Shown: positions 25,928 through 35,633 of the stretch, piece by piece
Position numbering within the stretch: the stretch's first letter is position 1
Layout of the letters: the number at the start of each line of letters is the position of its first letter
Assembly: GCF_000025565.1 (NCBI RefSeq)
Contig: NC_014121.1
Span: 4,798,216-4,862,215, forward strand
Direction: 5' to 3'
DNA: 64,000 nucleotides
Source of the DNA: Enterobacter cloacae subsp. cloacae ATCC 13047
Lineage (GTDB): Bacteria > Pseudomonadota > Gammaproteobacteria > Enterobacterales > Enterobacteriaceae
Position numbers and translations under genes: made by a program
Notes under the pieces: model-generated
Told to the model about the DNA's origin: nothing
Seen by the model: the letters and a program-made list of their open reading frames with translations, nothing else
Databases searched by the model: none

Positions 25928-26512
25928 TTAGTGGCAGCCACAGCCGCCGTTACCGCAACCACCTTTACCGTGGTCGTGACCATGGTCGTGGCCGTGGCCA
26001 CCGCAGCAGCCGTCATGGCCGTGATCGTGGTCATGGTCGTGACCGTGCGCACCGTGAACGTGGCCATGAGCCAGCTCTTCTTCGGTTGCTTCACGGATAG
26101 CGACAACTTCTACGTTGAACTTCAGGTTCTGGCCAGCCAGCATATGGTTGCCATCAACCACAACGTGGTCGTCTTCAACTTCAGTAATTTCAACCGGAAC
26201 CGGGCCCTGGTCAGTTTCCGCCAGGAAGCGCATGCCAACCTGCAGTTCGTCAACGCCCATGAACACGTCTTTAGGAACGCGCTGAACCAGGTTGTCGTCA
26301 TACTGGCCGTATGCGTCGTTCGCGCCTACAGCAACGTCAAATTTATCGCCAACTTCATGACCTTCCAGCGCGTTTTCCAGGCCGGAAATCAGGGAACCGT
26401 GACCATGCAGGTAGTCCAGCGGCGCACTCACCGGAGACTCATCAACCAACACACCGTCTTCTGTACGTACCTGATAAGCCAGGCTGACCACCAGGTCTTT
26501 TGCTACTTTCAT
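25928..26512 (-). CDS. slyD: SlyD, FKBP-type isomerase and nickel metallochaperone
   Basis: Cytosolic chaperone and proline isomerase that feeds Ni2+ to hydrogenase maturation. It is 194 residues. The FKBP domain (1-69 and 129-150) is interrupted by the insert-in-flap chaperone domain (about 70-128). A metal-binding tail of about 45 residues follows, built from His, Asp, Gly and Cys (HGHDHDHDHGHDGCCGGH; ends GCGCH). Confidence 0.98.
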   Translation of the reverse strand: MKVAKDLVVSLAYQVRTEDGVLVDESPVSAPLDYLHGHGSLISGLENALEGHEVGDKFDVAVGANDAYGQYDDNLVQRVPKDVFMGVDELQVGMRFLAETDQGPVPVEITEVEDDHVVVDGNHMLAGQNLKFNVEVVAIREATEEELAHGHVHGAHGHDHDHDHGHDGCCGGHGHDHGHDHGKGGCGNGGCGCH

Positions 26513-26606
26513 GATATCTCCTGAGCGTGGGAAAATTGCTGGCGCAGATTGTAGCGGAAATCTGCACCCGTGTACCCTTTAGCTTAAAAAAACTCAGGGC
26601 ATATCG

Positions 26607-26807
26607 CTAGTCCGGATGAAAAATGCCGATCACTTGCTCTTCTTTGCGTACATGATCGCGCGCTTCTTTGTCGGCCTCACGCATCTGGTGGCCGCACTTA
26701 ACACACTCAACAACATCAATATTATTTTCACGCCACATTGCCAGAGTATCTTGCGCCTGGCAGGAGGGGCACTTTGCGCCCGCAATAAAGCGTTTACGTA
26801 CAGCCAT
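26607..26807 (-). CDS. yheV: YheV, small zinc-ribbon protein
   Basis: 66-residue protein of unknown function with two CxxC pairs (AKCPSCQAQ and ECVKCGHQM) forming a predicted zinc ribbon. It starts 13 bases after kefB on the same strand and is likely cotranscribed with kefGB. Confidence 0.92.
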   Translation of the reverse strand: MAVRKRFIAGAKCPSCQAQDTLAMWRENNIDVVECVKCGHQMREADKEARDHVRKEEQVIGIFHPD

Positions 26808-26820
26808 ATTTGGTTACCCT

Positions 26821-28626
26821 TTATTCAAATTCGTCCCAGCCGTCCAGCTGGCGTCGTTCCTGCTGCATCTCGCGCTGGAAAATCTCCTCCAGCTCGCGAC
26901 GCGCTTCCCGCACGCGGGAAATCTGCGCCGTATCCGTGTGTACGGGCATCAGCTCGCGCAGCATTCGCATATCCAGCCGTCGGAAGTGCATCTGGGCCCG
27001 CTGCGCCTGATGCGGGTGCATACCCAGCGAAATCAACGCTTTGCGCCCCAGCTCCAGCGCACTGGAAAACGTCTCACGCGAGAAGTGTTTCACACCCGCC
27101 TGCAACAGTTCGTGCGCTTCAACACGTCCCCGCGCACGCGCCAGAATATGCAGATGCGGGAAATGCTGCTGGCAGAGTTCGACCAGCTTCATCGTATCTT
27201 CCGGATCGTTACAGGTTATGACGATCGACTCCGCCGCCTCCGCACCTGCGGATCGCAGCAGTTCGAGCTGCGTCGCATCGCCGTAGTAAACCTTATAACC
27301 ATATTTGCGCATCAGGTTGACCGCGCTGATATCCCGCTCCAGCACCGTGATGCGCATTTTGTTCGCCATCAGCAGACGACCAATCACCTGCCCGAAGCGG
27401 CCAAACCCCACCACAATCACCTGCGGCTTATCGTCTTCCACCCACGGGGCTTCGTCTTCATCGTCAGCCGGGTTTAAGCGGCGCGACAGCAGTTTATCCA
27501 CCAGCTTCATCAGCAGCGGTGTGGTCATCATCGACAGCGTGACCGTCACCAGCAGAAGCGCCATCTGATCGTCTTTGAACAGTTTCTGGGACGATGCCGT
27601 AGAGAACAGCACAAACGCGAACTCTCCCCCCTGGCTTAGCACGCTGGCAAACTGCATACGTTCCGAACTGCGCAGCCCGGATATACGCGCCAGGACATAC
27701 AGCACCAGCGTTTTCACCGCCACCAGCACAGCCACGCTCACAATAACCCACAGCAGATGGGTATAGAGCACACCGAGATTGAGCGCCATGCCCACCGAAA
27801 TAAAGAACAGCCCTAACAGCAGCCCTTTAAAGGGTTCGATCGCAATTTCCAGTTCGTGGCGGTATTCGCTCTCGGCGAGCAGCACCCCGGCGATAAACGT
27901 ACCCAGCGCCATCGACAGCCCCAGCGCGTCCATAAACAGCGCAGAGCCTAATACCAGCAGCAGCGTTGCGGCGGTAAACACCTCGCGCACGCCTGACGCG
28001 GCGATGAAGCGGAACACCGGCCGCAGCAGAAAACGTCCCCCAATTAGCATGCTCGCAAAAGCCAGCACCTTCATGGAGACTTTTGCCCAGTCAAAGTGAT
28101 CGTCACCCGGCCCGGCCAACAGCGGCACCAGCGCTAACGCCGGGATCACCGCTAAATCCTGAAACAGCAGCACCGAAAAGCCCAGTTGCCCCGACTCACT
28201 GCGGTTCATGCCCTTATCCCGCATCAGCTGCAATGCCATCGCCGTTGAGGACATGGCAAGGCCAATACCGCCGATGGTCGCCGCCTGCCACGAAAAGTCA
28301 GTGAGCATCAGCAACCCGGCCAGAATGGCCGCGCTGAACAGCACCTGCGCCGCACCAACGCCAAAGATAGAGCGCCGGAGCTGCCACAGCTTTGACGGAT
28401 TCAGCTCCAGGCCAATGATGAACATCAGGAAGACCACACCCAGCTCGGAGAAATGGAGAATTTCATCGACATCGCTGATGAATCCCAGCCCCCAGGGGCC
28501 AATCGCGATCCCCGCCAGCAGATACCCGAGTACCGCGCCAATACCGAGCCGTGCGGCCAACGGTACAGCCACCACCGCGGCAAACAAAAACAGCACCCCG
28601 GCGAGGAGTAAATTCGATCCTTCCAT
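26821..28626 (-). CDS. kefB: KefB, glutathione-gated K+/H+ antiporter
   Basis: Inner-membrane potassium efflux system that acidifies the cytoplasm to protect against electrophiles. It is 601 residues. An N-terminal CPA2 exchanger domain has about 12 helices, including [27 protein letters not shown] domain (from about 400) has the nucleotide motif [14 protein letters not shown] and the glutathione site. The start at 28626 ([13 protein letters not shown]) gives the E. coli N-terminus and shares one base with the kefG stop (TAATG). A longer reading frame upstream is not used. Confidence 0.97.
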   Translation of the reverse strand: MEGSNLLLAGVLFLFAAVVAVPLAARLGIGAVLGYLLAGIAIGPWGLGFISDVDEILHFSELGVVFLMFIIGLELNPSKLWQLRRSIFGVGAAQVLFSAAILAGLLMLTDFSWQAATIGGIGLAMSSTAMALQLMRDKGMNRSESGQLGFSVLLFQDLAVIPALALVPLLAGPGDDHFDWAKVSMKVLAFASMLIGGRFLLRPVFRFIAASGVREVFTAATLLLVLGSALFMDALGLSMALGTFIAGVLLAESEYRHELEIAIEPFKGLLLGLFFISVGMALNLGVLYTHLLWVIVSVAVLVAVKTLVLYVLARISGLRSSERMQFASVLSQGGEFAFVLFSTASSQKLFKDDQMALLLVTVTLSMMTTPLLMKLVDKLLSRRLNPADDEDEAPWVEDDKPQVIVVGFGRFGQVIGRLLMANKMRITVLERDISAVNLMRKYGYKVYYGDATQLELLRSAGAEAAESIVITCNDPEDTMKLVELCQQHFPHLHILARARGRVEAHELLQAGVKHFSRETFSSALELGRKALISLGMHPHQAQRAQMHFRRLDMRMLRELMPVHTDTAQISRVREARRELEEIFQREMQQERRQLDGWDEFE

Positions 28627-29180
28627 TAACGCCCTCCTGCCGGAATCGGTGATGCCAGCCATTCGCCATACGCTCTGGCGTGGCTCGCCAGCTCCTTCGG
28701 ATCCTGACGCCGTGCCCAGTAGACAATAATCGGGCTCATCCAGTGCATTCGGCACATCGCCGCCGTCAGTTCAAACGGTCGCAGGATATCGCTCATCGGA
28801 TAACGGTTAAGGCCATCGTAGCGGTAGGCGCTCTCCGGCTCACCGGTGGTAATCACACTACGCCAGTACTTTCCCGCCAGTTGGTTGCCCCCCACCCCGC
28901 TGGAAAACCCCCGGCTCAGCACCCGATCCAGCCACTCTTTCAGCAGGGCCGGACAGCTATAGGTATAGAGCGGATGCTGGAACACAATCACATCATGCTG
29001 ACGCAGCAATTCCTGCTCGTACGGAATATCGATAAAGAAATCAGGGTAGTGCGCGTAGAGATCGTGCACCGTCACGTTACTGAGCTGAGTAGCCGGCTTA
29101 AGCAGGACGCGGTTTGCCACCGAGTCCTGAGATTCCGGATGGGCATACAGCAGCAGCACTTTTGCTGTCTGAGACATCAC
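28626..29180 (-). CDS. kefG: KefG, ancillary subunit of KefB (quinone-reductase-like)
   Basis: Flavodoxin-fold partner needed for full KefB activity, 184 residues. The N-terminal flavin-fold strand ([14 protein letters not shown]) and the motif [20 protein letters not shown] of the KefF/KefG/NQO1 group are present. It is coupled to kefB by a one-base overlap. Confidence 0.97.
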   Translation of the reverse strand: MMSQTAKVLLLYAHPESQDSVANRVLLKPATQLSNVTVHDLYAHYPDFFIDIPYEQELLRQHDVIVFQHPLYTYSCPALLKEWLDRVLSRGFSSGVGGNQLAGKYWRSVITTGEPESAYRYDGLNRYPMSDILRPFELTAAMCRMHWMSPIIVYWARRQDPKELASHARAYGEWLASPIPAGGR

Positions 29181-29315
29181 TCCCCTCCCGGTTCTGTTTC
29201 TGTTTTTGTGTATCGTCGTTGTTTTGGGCTACCATGGCGGCCCGGTGCGGAAAATGGCCCACACCTTACATTATCATAATGACAAATTAACATAGTCGGA
29301 ACATACGGCGCTTCT

Positions 29316-31220
29316 ATGATTGTTTTCTCCTCGTTACAAATTCGCCGCGGCGTGCGCGTCCTGCTGGATAACGCCACCGCCACCATTAATCCAGGTCAAA
29401 AAGTGGGTCTGGTCGGCAAAAATGGCTGCGGTAAATCCACCCTGCTGGCGCTGCTGAAAAACGAGATTAGCGCGGATGGCGGTAACTTTACTTATCCGGG
29501 AAACTGGCAGCTCGCCTGGGTAAACCAGGAGACGCCCGCCCTGAGTGAGCCGGCGCTCGACTATGTTATTGATGGCGATCGTGAATACCGTAAGCTGGAA
29601 GCGGAACTGAACGCCGCCAACGAGCGCAACGATGGCCACGCCATCGCCACTGTCCACGGCAAGCTGGACGCCATCGACGCGTGGACCATTCGCTCCCGCG
29701 CCTCCAGCCTGCTCCACGGTCTGGGGTTCAGCAACGAACAGCTTGAACGTCCCGTCAGCGACTTCTCCGGTGGCTGGCGTATGCGTCTTAACCTGGCGCA
29801 GGCGCTGATCTGCCGCTCCGATTTGCTGTTGCTCGATGAACCGACCAACCACCTCGATCTCGATGCGGTCATTTGGCTGGAGAAGTGGCTCAAGAGCTAT
29901 CAGGGCACTCTGATTCTGATCTCCCACGACCGCGACTTCCTCGATCCGGTGGTGGATAAAATCATTCATATCGAACAGCAAAATATGTTCGAATACACCG
30001 GAAACTACAGCTCTTTCGAACGCCAGCGGGCAACGCGCCTCGCCCAGCAGCAGGCGATGTACGAAAGCCAGCAGCAGCGCGTGGCGCATCTGCAGAGTTT
30101 TGTTGACCGCTTCAAGGCCAAAGCCTCAAAGGCCAAGCAGGCCCAGAGCCGCATCAAGATGCTGGAACGCATGGAGATGATTGCCCCGGCGCACGTGGAT
30201 AACCCGTTCCACTTCAGCTTCCGCGAGCCGGAGAGCCTGCCAAACCCGCTGCTGAAGATGGAAAAAGTGAGCGCCGGATACGGCGATCGCATCATCCTCG
30301 ACTCCATCAAACTCAACCTGGTACCGGGTTCGCGCATTGGTCTTCTGGGGCGTAACGGTGCCGGTAAGTCAACGCTCATCAAACTGCTGGCGGGCGAGCT
30401 TAACCCGGTAAGCGGCGAAATCGGTCTGGCGAAAGGCATCAAGCTTGGCTACTTCGCCCAGCATCAGCTGGAATTTTTACGCGCGGATGAATCCCCTATC
30501 CAGCATCTGGCGCGTCTGGCGCCGCAGGAGATGGAGCAGAAGCTGCGCGACTACCTCGGCGGCTTTGGCTTCCAGGGTGATAAGGTCACTGAAAACACAG
30601 AGCGTTTCTCCGGCGGCGAAAAAGCGCGTCTGGTGCTGGCGCTGATCGTCTGGCAGCGCCCGAACCTGCTGCTGCTCGATGAACCGACCAACCACCTAGA
30701 CCTTGACATGCGTCAGGCGCTGACCGAAGCGCTGATAGAGTTTGAGGGCGCGCTGGTTGTGGTCTCGCACGATCGTCACCTGATCCGCTCCACCACGGAC
30801 GATCTCTATCTGGTGCACGACGGTAAAGTCGAGCCGTTTGACGGCGACCTGGAAGACTATCAGCAGTGGCTGACGGACGTGCAGAAGCAAGAGAACCAGC
30901 CGGAAGAGTCGGCGAAAGAGAACGCCAACAGCGCGCAGGCGCGTAAAGATCAGAAGCGTCGTGAAGCTGAACTGCGTACTCAGACTCAACCACTGCGTAA
31001 AGAGATTGCCCGTCTCGAAAAAGAGATGGAAAAGCTCAACGCCACGCTTGCCGCCGTTGAAGAGAAGCTGGGCGACAGCGAACTGTATGACCAGAGCCGT
31101 AAAGCGGAGCTGACCGACTGTCTGCAAACCCAGGCGAAGACCAAATCCAGCCTCGAAGAGTGCGAAATGGCATGGCTGGATGCCCAGGAACAGCTGGAAG
31201 CGATGCTGCAGGCTGACTGA
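29316..31220 (+). CDS. yheS: YheS, ABC-F family ATPase
   Basis: Soluble tandem ABC protein of the ABC-F translation-factor family. It is 634 residues with no membrane segments. Cassette 1 has Walker A GKNGCGKST (about 34-42), signature SGGWRMR and Walker B LLLLDEPTNHLDL. Cassette 2 has GRNGAGKST, SGGEKAR and a second Walker B. Between them lies the charged P-site-tRNA-interaction linker (about 235-305). The C-terminal 110 residues form a predicted coiled coil. The mdcR gene follows 15 bases later on the same strand. Confidence 0.96.
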   Translation: MIVFSSLQIRRGVRVLLDNATATINPGQKVGLVGKNGCGKSTLLALLKNEISADGGNFTYPGNWQLAWVNQETPALSEPALDYVIDGDREYRKLEAELNAANERNDGHAIATVHGKLDAIDAWTIRSRASSLLHGLGFSNEQLERPVSDFSGGWRMRLNLAQALICRSDLLLLDEPTNHLDLDAVIWLEKWLKSYQGTLILISHDRDFLDPVVDKIIHIEQQNMFEYTGNYSSFERQRATRLAQQQAMYESQQQRVAHLQSFVDRFKAKASKAKQAQSRIKMLERMEMIAPAHVDNPFHFSFREPESLPNPLLKMEKVSAGYGDRIILDSIKLNLVPGSRIGLLGRNGAGKSTLIKLLAGELNPVSGEIGLAKGIKLGYFAQHQLEFLRADESPIQHLARLAPQEMEQKLRDYLGGFGFQGDKVTENTERFSGGEKARLVLALIVWQRPNLLLLDEPTNHLDLDMRQALTEALIEFEGALVVVSHDRHLIRSTTDDLYLVHDGKVEPFDGDLEDYQQWLTDVQKQENQPEESAKENANSAQARKDQKRREAELRTQTQPLRKEIARLEKEMEKLNATLAAVEEKLGDSELYDQSRKAELTDCLQTQAKTKSSLEECEMAWLDAQEQLEAMLQAD

Positions 31221-31235
31221 CACGCCGGGAGGGTT

Positions 31236-32168
31236 ATGGGTTTCGATATCACGAGCGACATTACATTCCGTAAGCTCAGCATCTTCATGACGTTTATGGA
31301 GAAGGGCAATATCGCGCGTACTGCCGAAACGCTGGGTCTGAGCGGCGTCAGCGTGCATCGTGCACTGCATACTCTGGAAGAGAACGTTCGCTGTCCGCTC
31401 TTTACCCATAAGGGACGTAACCTGATTGCCCTTCCGTCCGCCTGGACGCTGCTGGAGTATTGTCAGGAGGTTATGCAGGTGATGGAGCGCGGGCTGGAAG
31501 AGTCCCGTAAAGTCGCCGGTATTGGTCAGGGACGGTTGCGCGTCGGCACGCTCTACTCGCTGACGCTGGAAACCGTGCCGCGCCTGATCATGGGCATGAA
31601 GCTGCGTCGCCCGGATCTGGAGATGGATCTGACCATGGGCTCCAACGATACGTTGCTGCATATGCTTGACGACGGTACGCTGGACGCGATCCTCATCTCG
31701 ATTTCCGAAAGCAATATCGACCGCAACAGCCTTGAAGTCCTGCCCCTGTTTCATGATGACATTTTCCTGGCCGCGCCTGCCTCTGCCACGCTGAATACCA
31801 GCGGGCTGGCGGATTTACGCGATTACAAAGATCAGAAATTTGTCTCGCTGGCAGAAGGGTTTGCCACCTATGCGGGGTTCCAGGAAGCATTTCATATCGC
31901 CGGATTTGAACCGGAAATCGTCACCCGCGTGAATGACATTTTCTCAATGCTCAGCCTGGTTCAGGCGGGCGTCGGCTTTACGCTGATGCCGGGCAGGATG
32001 AAGAAGGTCTACGAAAATTCGGTGCAGCTACTGAAGCTGGCAGAACCGTACCAGATGCAGCAGCTTATCGCGATTGTGTTCGCCCGCAACCGCGAGCAGG
32101 ACCCGAGCCTGCGGGCATTAGCCGCCGAAGGGCGGATGTATGCGCGCAGCCTGCAGGAAAGTGTGTGA
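31236..32168 (+). CDS. mdcR: MdcR, LysR-family activator of malonate genes
   Basis: 310-residue LysR-type regulator. The N-terminal winged helix (about 10-70: FRKLSIFMTFMEKGNIARTA) is followed by a two-lobe effector domain with a periplasmic-binding-protein fold. The mdc operon lies next to it on the opposite strand and converges on it, so a role as its malonate-responsive regulator is inferred from context and family. A GGGAGGG ribosome site sits just before the ATG. It is 15 bases after yheS, so some read-through expression is likely. Confidence 0.88.
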   Translation: MGFDITSDITFRKLSIFMTFMEKGNIARTAETLGLSGVSVHRALHTLEENVRCPLFTHKGRNLIALPSAWTLLEYCQEVMQVMERGLEESRKVAGIGQGRLRVGTLYSLTLETVPRLIMGMKLRRPDLEMDLTMGSNDTLLHMLDDGTLDAILISISESNIDRNSLEVLPLFHDDIFLAAPASATLNTSGLADLRDYKDQKFVSLAEGFATYAGFQEAFHIAGFEPEIVTRVNDIFSMLSLVQAGVGFTLMPGRMKKVYENSVQLLKLAEPYQMQQLIAIVFARNREQDPSLRALAAEGRMYARSLQESV

Positions 32169-32189
32169 TACAAAACAAGGCAACCGAAC

Positions 32190-32223
32190 CCGTAGGCCCG
32201 GTAAGGCGTAGCCGCCACCGGGC
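32190..32223. repeat. REP-type palindromic element
   Basis: Sequence cgtaggcccggtaaggcgta then gccgccaccgggc is the standard enterobacterial REP (BIME) layout with an imperfect palindrome (cccggt / accggg). It lies between the convergent ends of mdcR and mdcH. Confidence 0.85.
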
Positions 32224-32230
32224 TAAAAAT

Positions 32231-33127
32231 TCACGCACGAAGCCTTCCTGCCAGATGCACCGCCACATCCACACCGCTGCGCTCGAGTGATATGGTCTCC
32301 CCTTCCCACGCCGCCTGACGTGTCAGGCAGGTCAGGACGCCACCGGGCGGCATCTCGATCGCCAGCCGGGCTTCGCGTTCGTTAGCGGAAATCATCGCCT
32401 CCTGCCAGCGCACCGTACGCGCCATGTTCATCGCCAGATCGTCCGCGATCTTTTCCGGCTGCCAGAGCACGCGCCCGGTGCTGCCGCTCAGGTACGCACA
32501 GCGTGGACGAGCCAGCGTGACGGACTCAAACGCCGCCGCCAGCTTTTGTGCCGGCTCCGCCAGCAGTTCACAATGGGATGGCACGCTGACTGCCAGCCTT
32601 TGCACTTTGCTCGCCCCCTTTTCCAGGGCGCGTTTTGCCACCTGCGCCATCCCTTCATCGGATCCGGCAATGACGATCTGCGTTTCGGCATTCAGGTTAG
32701 CAATATACGTTCCGCTACCCTCGATAAGCTGTTCCACCTGCGGCAGGGTTAAGCCCATGATGGCCGTCAGGCCGTAGCCGTGGGGCCAAGCCTGCTCCAT
32801 CAGGTCGCCACGCAGCGCCACCAGCTTAAGGGCGTCCGTAAATTCCAGCGCCCCTGCTACTACCGCCGCGGGATAAGCACCAATCGATAAACCGCTGACG
32901 ATGTCAGGCGACACGTCACGTCGCTCCAGCTCGCGCGCCCATGCGACGCCAGCAATGAGCAGGGAAAGCTGAACCGCACGGGTATGGGTTAACGAGGCGG
33001 CACTGTCCAGCGTATCAACTTCGGCACCCAGCACCTCACGCGCCTGAGCCAGTTCCGTTCCCGGCAGGTTTTGCAGCATACCTTCATGCTGCGTACCCTG
33101 CCCCGGAAAGGTAAACAGTATTTTCAT
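32231..33127 (-). CDS. mdcH: MdcH, malonyl-CoA:ACP transacylase of malonate decarboxylase
   Basis: Loads malonyl groups onto the MdcC acyl carrier to start the catalytic cycle. It is 298 residues with a FabD-like fold: FTFPGQGTQHEGML at the N-terminus, the nucleophile elbow GLSIGAYPAA with the active serine (about residue 90), and the catalytic-His region SVPSHCELL. The start at 33127 (MKILFTFPGQG) shares one base with the mdcG stop (TGATG), which decides against the ATG six codons upstream. Confidence 0.93.
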   Translation of the reverse strand: MKILFTFPGQGTQHEGMLQNLPGTELAQAREVLGAEVDTLDSAASLTHTRAVQLSLLIAGVAWARELERRDVSPDIVSGLSIGAYPAAVVAGALEFTDALKLVALRGDLMEQAWPHGYGLTAIMGLTLPQVEQLIEGSGTYIANLNAETQIVIAGSDEGMAQVAKRALEKGASKVQRLAVSVPSHCELLAEPAQKLAAAFESVTLARPRCAYLSGSTGRVLWQPEKIADDLAMNMARTVRWQEAMISANEREARLAIEMPPGGVLTCLTRQAAWEGETISLERSGVDVAVHLAGRLRA

Positions 33128-33744
33128 CACTCCTCCCTGCGCCATGGGTCAACCACCAGGCGTGGCCCACGGCGGGTTTTCAGCAGCGTTTTGCCATCGC
33201 GCAGCCACTCCGCCAGCGCGAATCCGCCCTCTGGCGTATCCACCTGGGTATCAGCCCGGCACAGCGCACCACTCAACTGCGACTGCCAGGCGGTAAACGC
33301 GTCGGGAGATATCGGCTGCGGGGCGCGGATCAGCAGATCAAGATCGCTGTCGGCATGGATCACCGGAATGCCGGTCGCCAGGGCATAGCCGGTGCTGCCG
33401 GTTATGCCCCACGTCCACGGCCACGGCTGCTGCGCAAGCTGTAACGCCACCTGAACCGGTGGCTCGGTGACAAACGGCGAACGCAGCAGATCGGCGGTGA
33501 CGCACAGCTCTTCAGGTGACACCACGCGTAACACATTCCCGGGCTTCACCCATCCGGCCGCCCGCTGGTCGCGGCGCAGTCCGCGCACGCCAACGGGGAT
33601 TCGGTCATCGTTATCAACATCACGCCGCACCACCACCGGCAGGCCGGTATGCCAGGCGGCATCCACCCAGGTTTCAGTAATACCTTCCAGCGCGTCGCGC
33701 GAGGTAAGCCAGATGAGGTCGTGGGGGCGTAATGTTGTGGTCAT
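33127..33744 (-). CDS. mdcG: MdcG, phosphoribosyl-dephospho-CoA transferase
   Basis: Nucleotidyltransferase that attaches the 2'-(5''-phosphoribosyl)-3'-dephospho-CoA group to serine of apo-MdcC. It is 205 residues with the nucleotidyltransferase motif GSTGYALATG ... HADSDLDLLI, supplying the paired acidic metal ligands. The start at 33744 (MTTTLRPHDLIWL) lies 2 bases after the mdcF stop; a longer reading frame into mdcF is not used. Confidence 0.92.
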   Translation of the reverse strand: MTTTLRPHDLIWLTSRDALEGITETWVDAAWHTGLPVVVRRDVDNDDRIPVGVRGLRRDQRAAGWVKPGNVLRVVSPEELCVTADLLRSPFVTEPPVQVALQLAQQPWPWTWGITGSTGYALATGIPVIHADSDLDLLIRAPQPISPDAFTAWQSQLSGALCRADTQVDTPEGGFALAEWLRDGKTLLKTRRGPRLVVDPWRREE

Positions 33745-33746
33745 GA

Positions 33747-34706
33747 TTACATTCCTGAAGTCAGCGAGATAAACAGCGGCAGCGACAGGATACACAGGAC
33801 TGAGCTTAACAGCAGTACCGCTTCTGCATCCGGTGACTGCACGCCAAAGCGGTTACCAAACACGACCCCGAAGAAGCCCGCAGACAGCGCAATCATCAGA
33901 ATGGCGGTGATCGCCACGGAGCCGTGCAGACCGAAGATTAAAACGATACCCCAGGCAATGGCTGGCTGGATAAGCAGCTTAGCGATGGTGGAAGTGATCA
34001 CCATGGTGTTGATCTGCAGCTTACGGGCAGAGAGGATCACCCCGGTCAGGAACAGCGCCGCAGCGGTGGCAGACAGCCCCAACGGTTTAATTGCAGAGAG
34101 GACCAGTTCCGGCATTGTGATGCCGATGGCGGATAAAATCACACCCAGCAGAGGCCCCATCACGATCGGTTTTTTAATGGATCGCCACATCAGCACCGGC
34201 AGCATAGAGAGGGTTGAGCCGGAGGTATTGCCCTCAGCGCGCGCTTTTTCCCGCTCCAGGATCAGCAGACAGAACGGCGTCATCAGCACGGACCCGCAGG
34301 CAATAGAGACCGCCACAGACAGAGACGTGGTAGATCCTTCACCCAGCACGCTGCCCAGAATCGGCAGGCCAAGCGCCGCATAGTTTGGCAGCGCGACGGT
34401 GAGCGTCAGCACGGCCGCATCCTGAGGGGATTTTTTAAAGACCTTCGTGGCAAGGAAATAGATGGCTGCGTAGGTGATCCACATCGCCAGAGTCAGTACC
34501 AGGATCAGCGGCGACTGCGCCACGATACCGGTCCACGGGGTTTGCACGGTCGCGCTGAACAGCGCGGCAGGCAGCGCAAAATCCATGACGAAGATATTGA
34601 GCAGGGAAACATTTTTGTTATCGACCATCTTTGCCTTACCGGCCCAGAATCCCAGCAGCATGATGACGAAAATCGGTGCGAGAGCATGAACAATTACGTA
34701 AGTCAT
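33747..34706 (-). CDS. mdcF: MdcF, malonate transporter (auxin efflux carrier family)
   Basis: Inner-membrane carrier of 319 residues with about ten helices in the AEC family fold, starting MTYVIVHALAPIFVIMLLGF. Position inside the mdc operon supports malonate uptake. Some bacteria use a two-gene MdcLM carrier instead; only the single MdcF form is seen here. Confidence 0.9.
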   Translation of the reverse strand: MTYVIVHALAPIFVIMLLGFWAGKAKMVDNKNVSLLNIFVMDFALPAALFSATVQTPWTGIVAQSPLILVLTLAMWITYAAIYFLATKVFKKSPQDAAVLTLTVALPNYAALGLPILGSVLGEGSTTSLSVAVSIACGSVLMTPFCLLILEREKARAEGNTSGSTLSMLPVLMWRSIKKPIVMGPLLGVILSAIGITMPELVLSAIKPLGLSATAAALFLTGVILSARKLQINTMVITSTIAKLLIQPAIAWGIVLIFGLHGSVAITAILMIALSAGFFGVVFGNRFGVQSPDAEAVLLLSSVLCILSLPLFISLTSGM

Positions 34707-34829
34707 AAATCACCTGTGATTAAAAAGAAGTAGCACTGGCGCGATGATTATTATTTTCAGGATGCAGTTTCCCGCACGGGCGTAACGGATACGCCCGTGA
34801 GGTTGTGCATCTGGCAGGTCTCTTTTTAC

Positions 34830-35633
34830 TTACCAGCTGGCGCGCATACGTTCGCGTACGAGCGCCGAGCTGCGGCGATTGTCAGCACCCAGACGGCTTT
34901 TCAGCGTCGGATCCTGACGAGCGTCACTGATGGCCTGTTGCAGGGTGGTTTTCACCAGCGTCAGGTCGCTATCGGATGGGGCATCCGGGTTGCTGATATC
35001 CAGCAGGCTCGAGAGCAGCCCCAGCGTGGCGTAGTTGCTGATGTCATACGCCATAGGTGGGATAGTGGCGGCCAGTTTTTCTAGCGCCTCCACGCTGCGC
35101 AGGGTGATCCGCGCGGCAGACGCTTTCCCCATGGCATGGATGAGCACCCCTTTATCGTTAAAAGCAATCAGGCGGTTGGCCTGGTAGCCATGCGCCAGAA
35201 ACGCGCCGGACATGGCTTTACCCACAATCAGGCCAATTACCGCATGACCCGCCAGGCGCGCGTTGGCGTAGGCGGCCGCAGCGCCTGCCAGCGCCTGGTG
35301 GATACCAAACGCCTCTTCGCGACGGCCATAAGCCTGGCTTGGGACGTCGATCACCGCCACAATCGGGCGTTTAACGGCTTTATCAGCATCTGCCGCGACG
35401 GTTTCGCTGACCACTTTCGCCAGCGTCCAGCCTTCAAGCAGGCCGACTTCCCCTTTCGCCGCGCGCGGGAAGTGGTTGTTGGCATCCGGCACTACGGCGA
35501 TAAAACGCACCGTTTCACCGTTCAGCTCGCCGTCTGCCGCCTGCACGGACGGGCACAGCCCCTCAATACGTTTGGCGTTCGGGGCGAGGGTTTCCAGCCA
35601 GCGTTCGCCACGGCTCATTGCGTTACTCATCAT
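34830..35633 (-). CDS. mdcE: MdcE, malonate decarboxylase gamma subunit
   Basis: Pairs with MdcD to form the malonyl-S-ACP decarboxylase. It is 267 residues with a crotonase/carboxyltransferase-like fold (GRREEAFGIHQALAGAAAAY; GLIVGKAMSGAFLAHG). Its start overlaps the mdcD stop by 4 bases (ATGA type). In-frame ATGs also occur at 35630 and 35618, so the exact start is uncertain. Bases 34707-34829 downstream, before mdcF, hold a short spacer. Confidence 0.92.
   Translation of the reverse strand: MMSNAMSRGERWLETLAPNAKRIEGLCPSVQAADGELNGETVRFIAVVPDANNHFPRAAKGEVGLLEGWTLAKVVSETVAADADKAVKRPIVAVIDVPSQAYGRREEAFGIHQALAGAAAAYANARLAGHAVIGLIVGKAMSGAFLAHGYQANRLIAFNDKGVLIHAMGKASAARITLRSVEALEKLAATIPPMAYDISNYATLGLLSSLLDISNPDAPSDSDLTLVKTTLQQAISDARQDPTLKSRLGADNRRSSALVRERMRASW

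Noticed and set aside
25936..26080. CRISPR-like short repeats
   Set aside because: The repetitive catggtcgtgg-type sequence encodes the SlyD His-rich tail; there are no uniform repeats with unique spacers, and no CRISPR array was seen elsewhere.
25873..26524. Open frames on the plus strand opposite slyD
   Set aside because: They are the reverse reading of the low-complexity His/Gly/Asp codons of SlyD and its FKBP domain; no family match or ribosome site.
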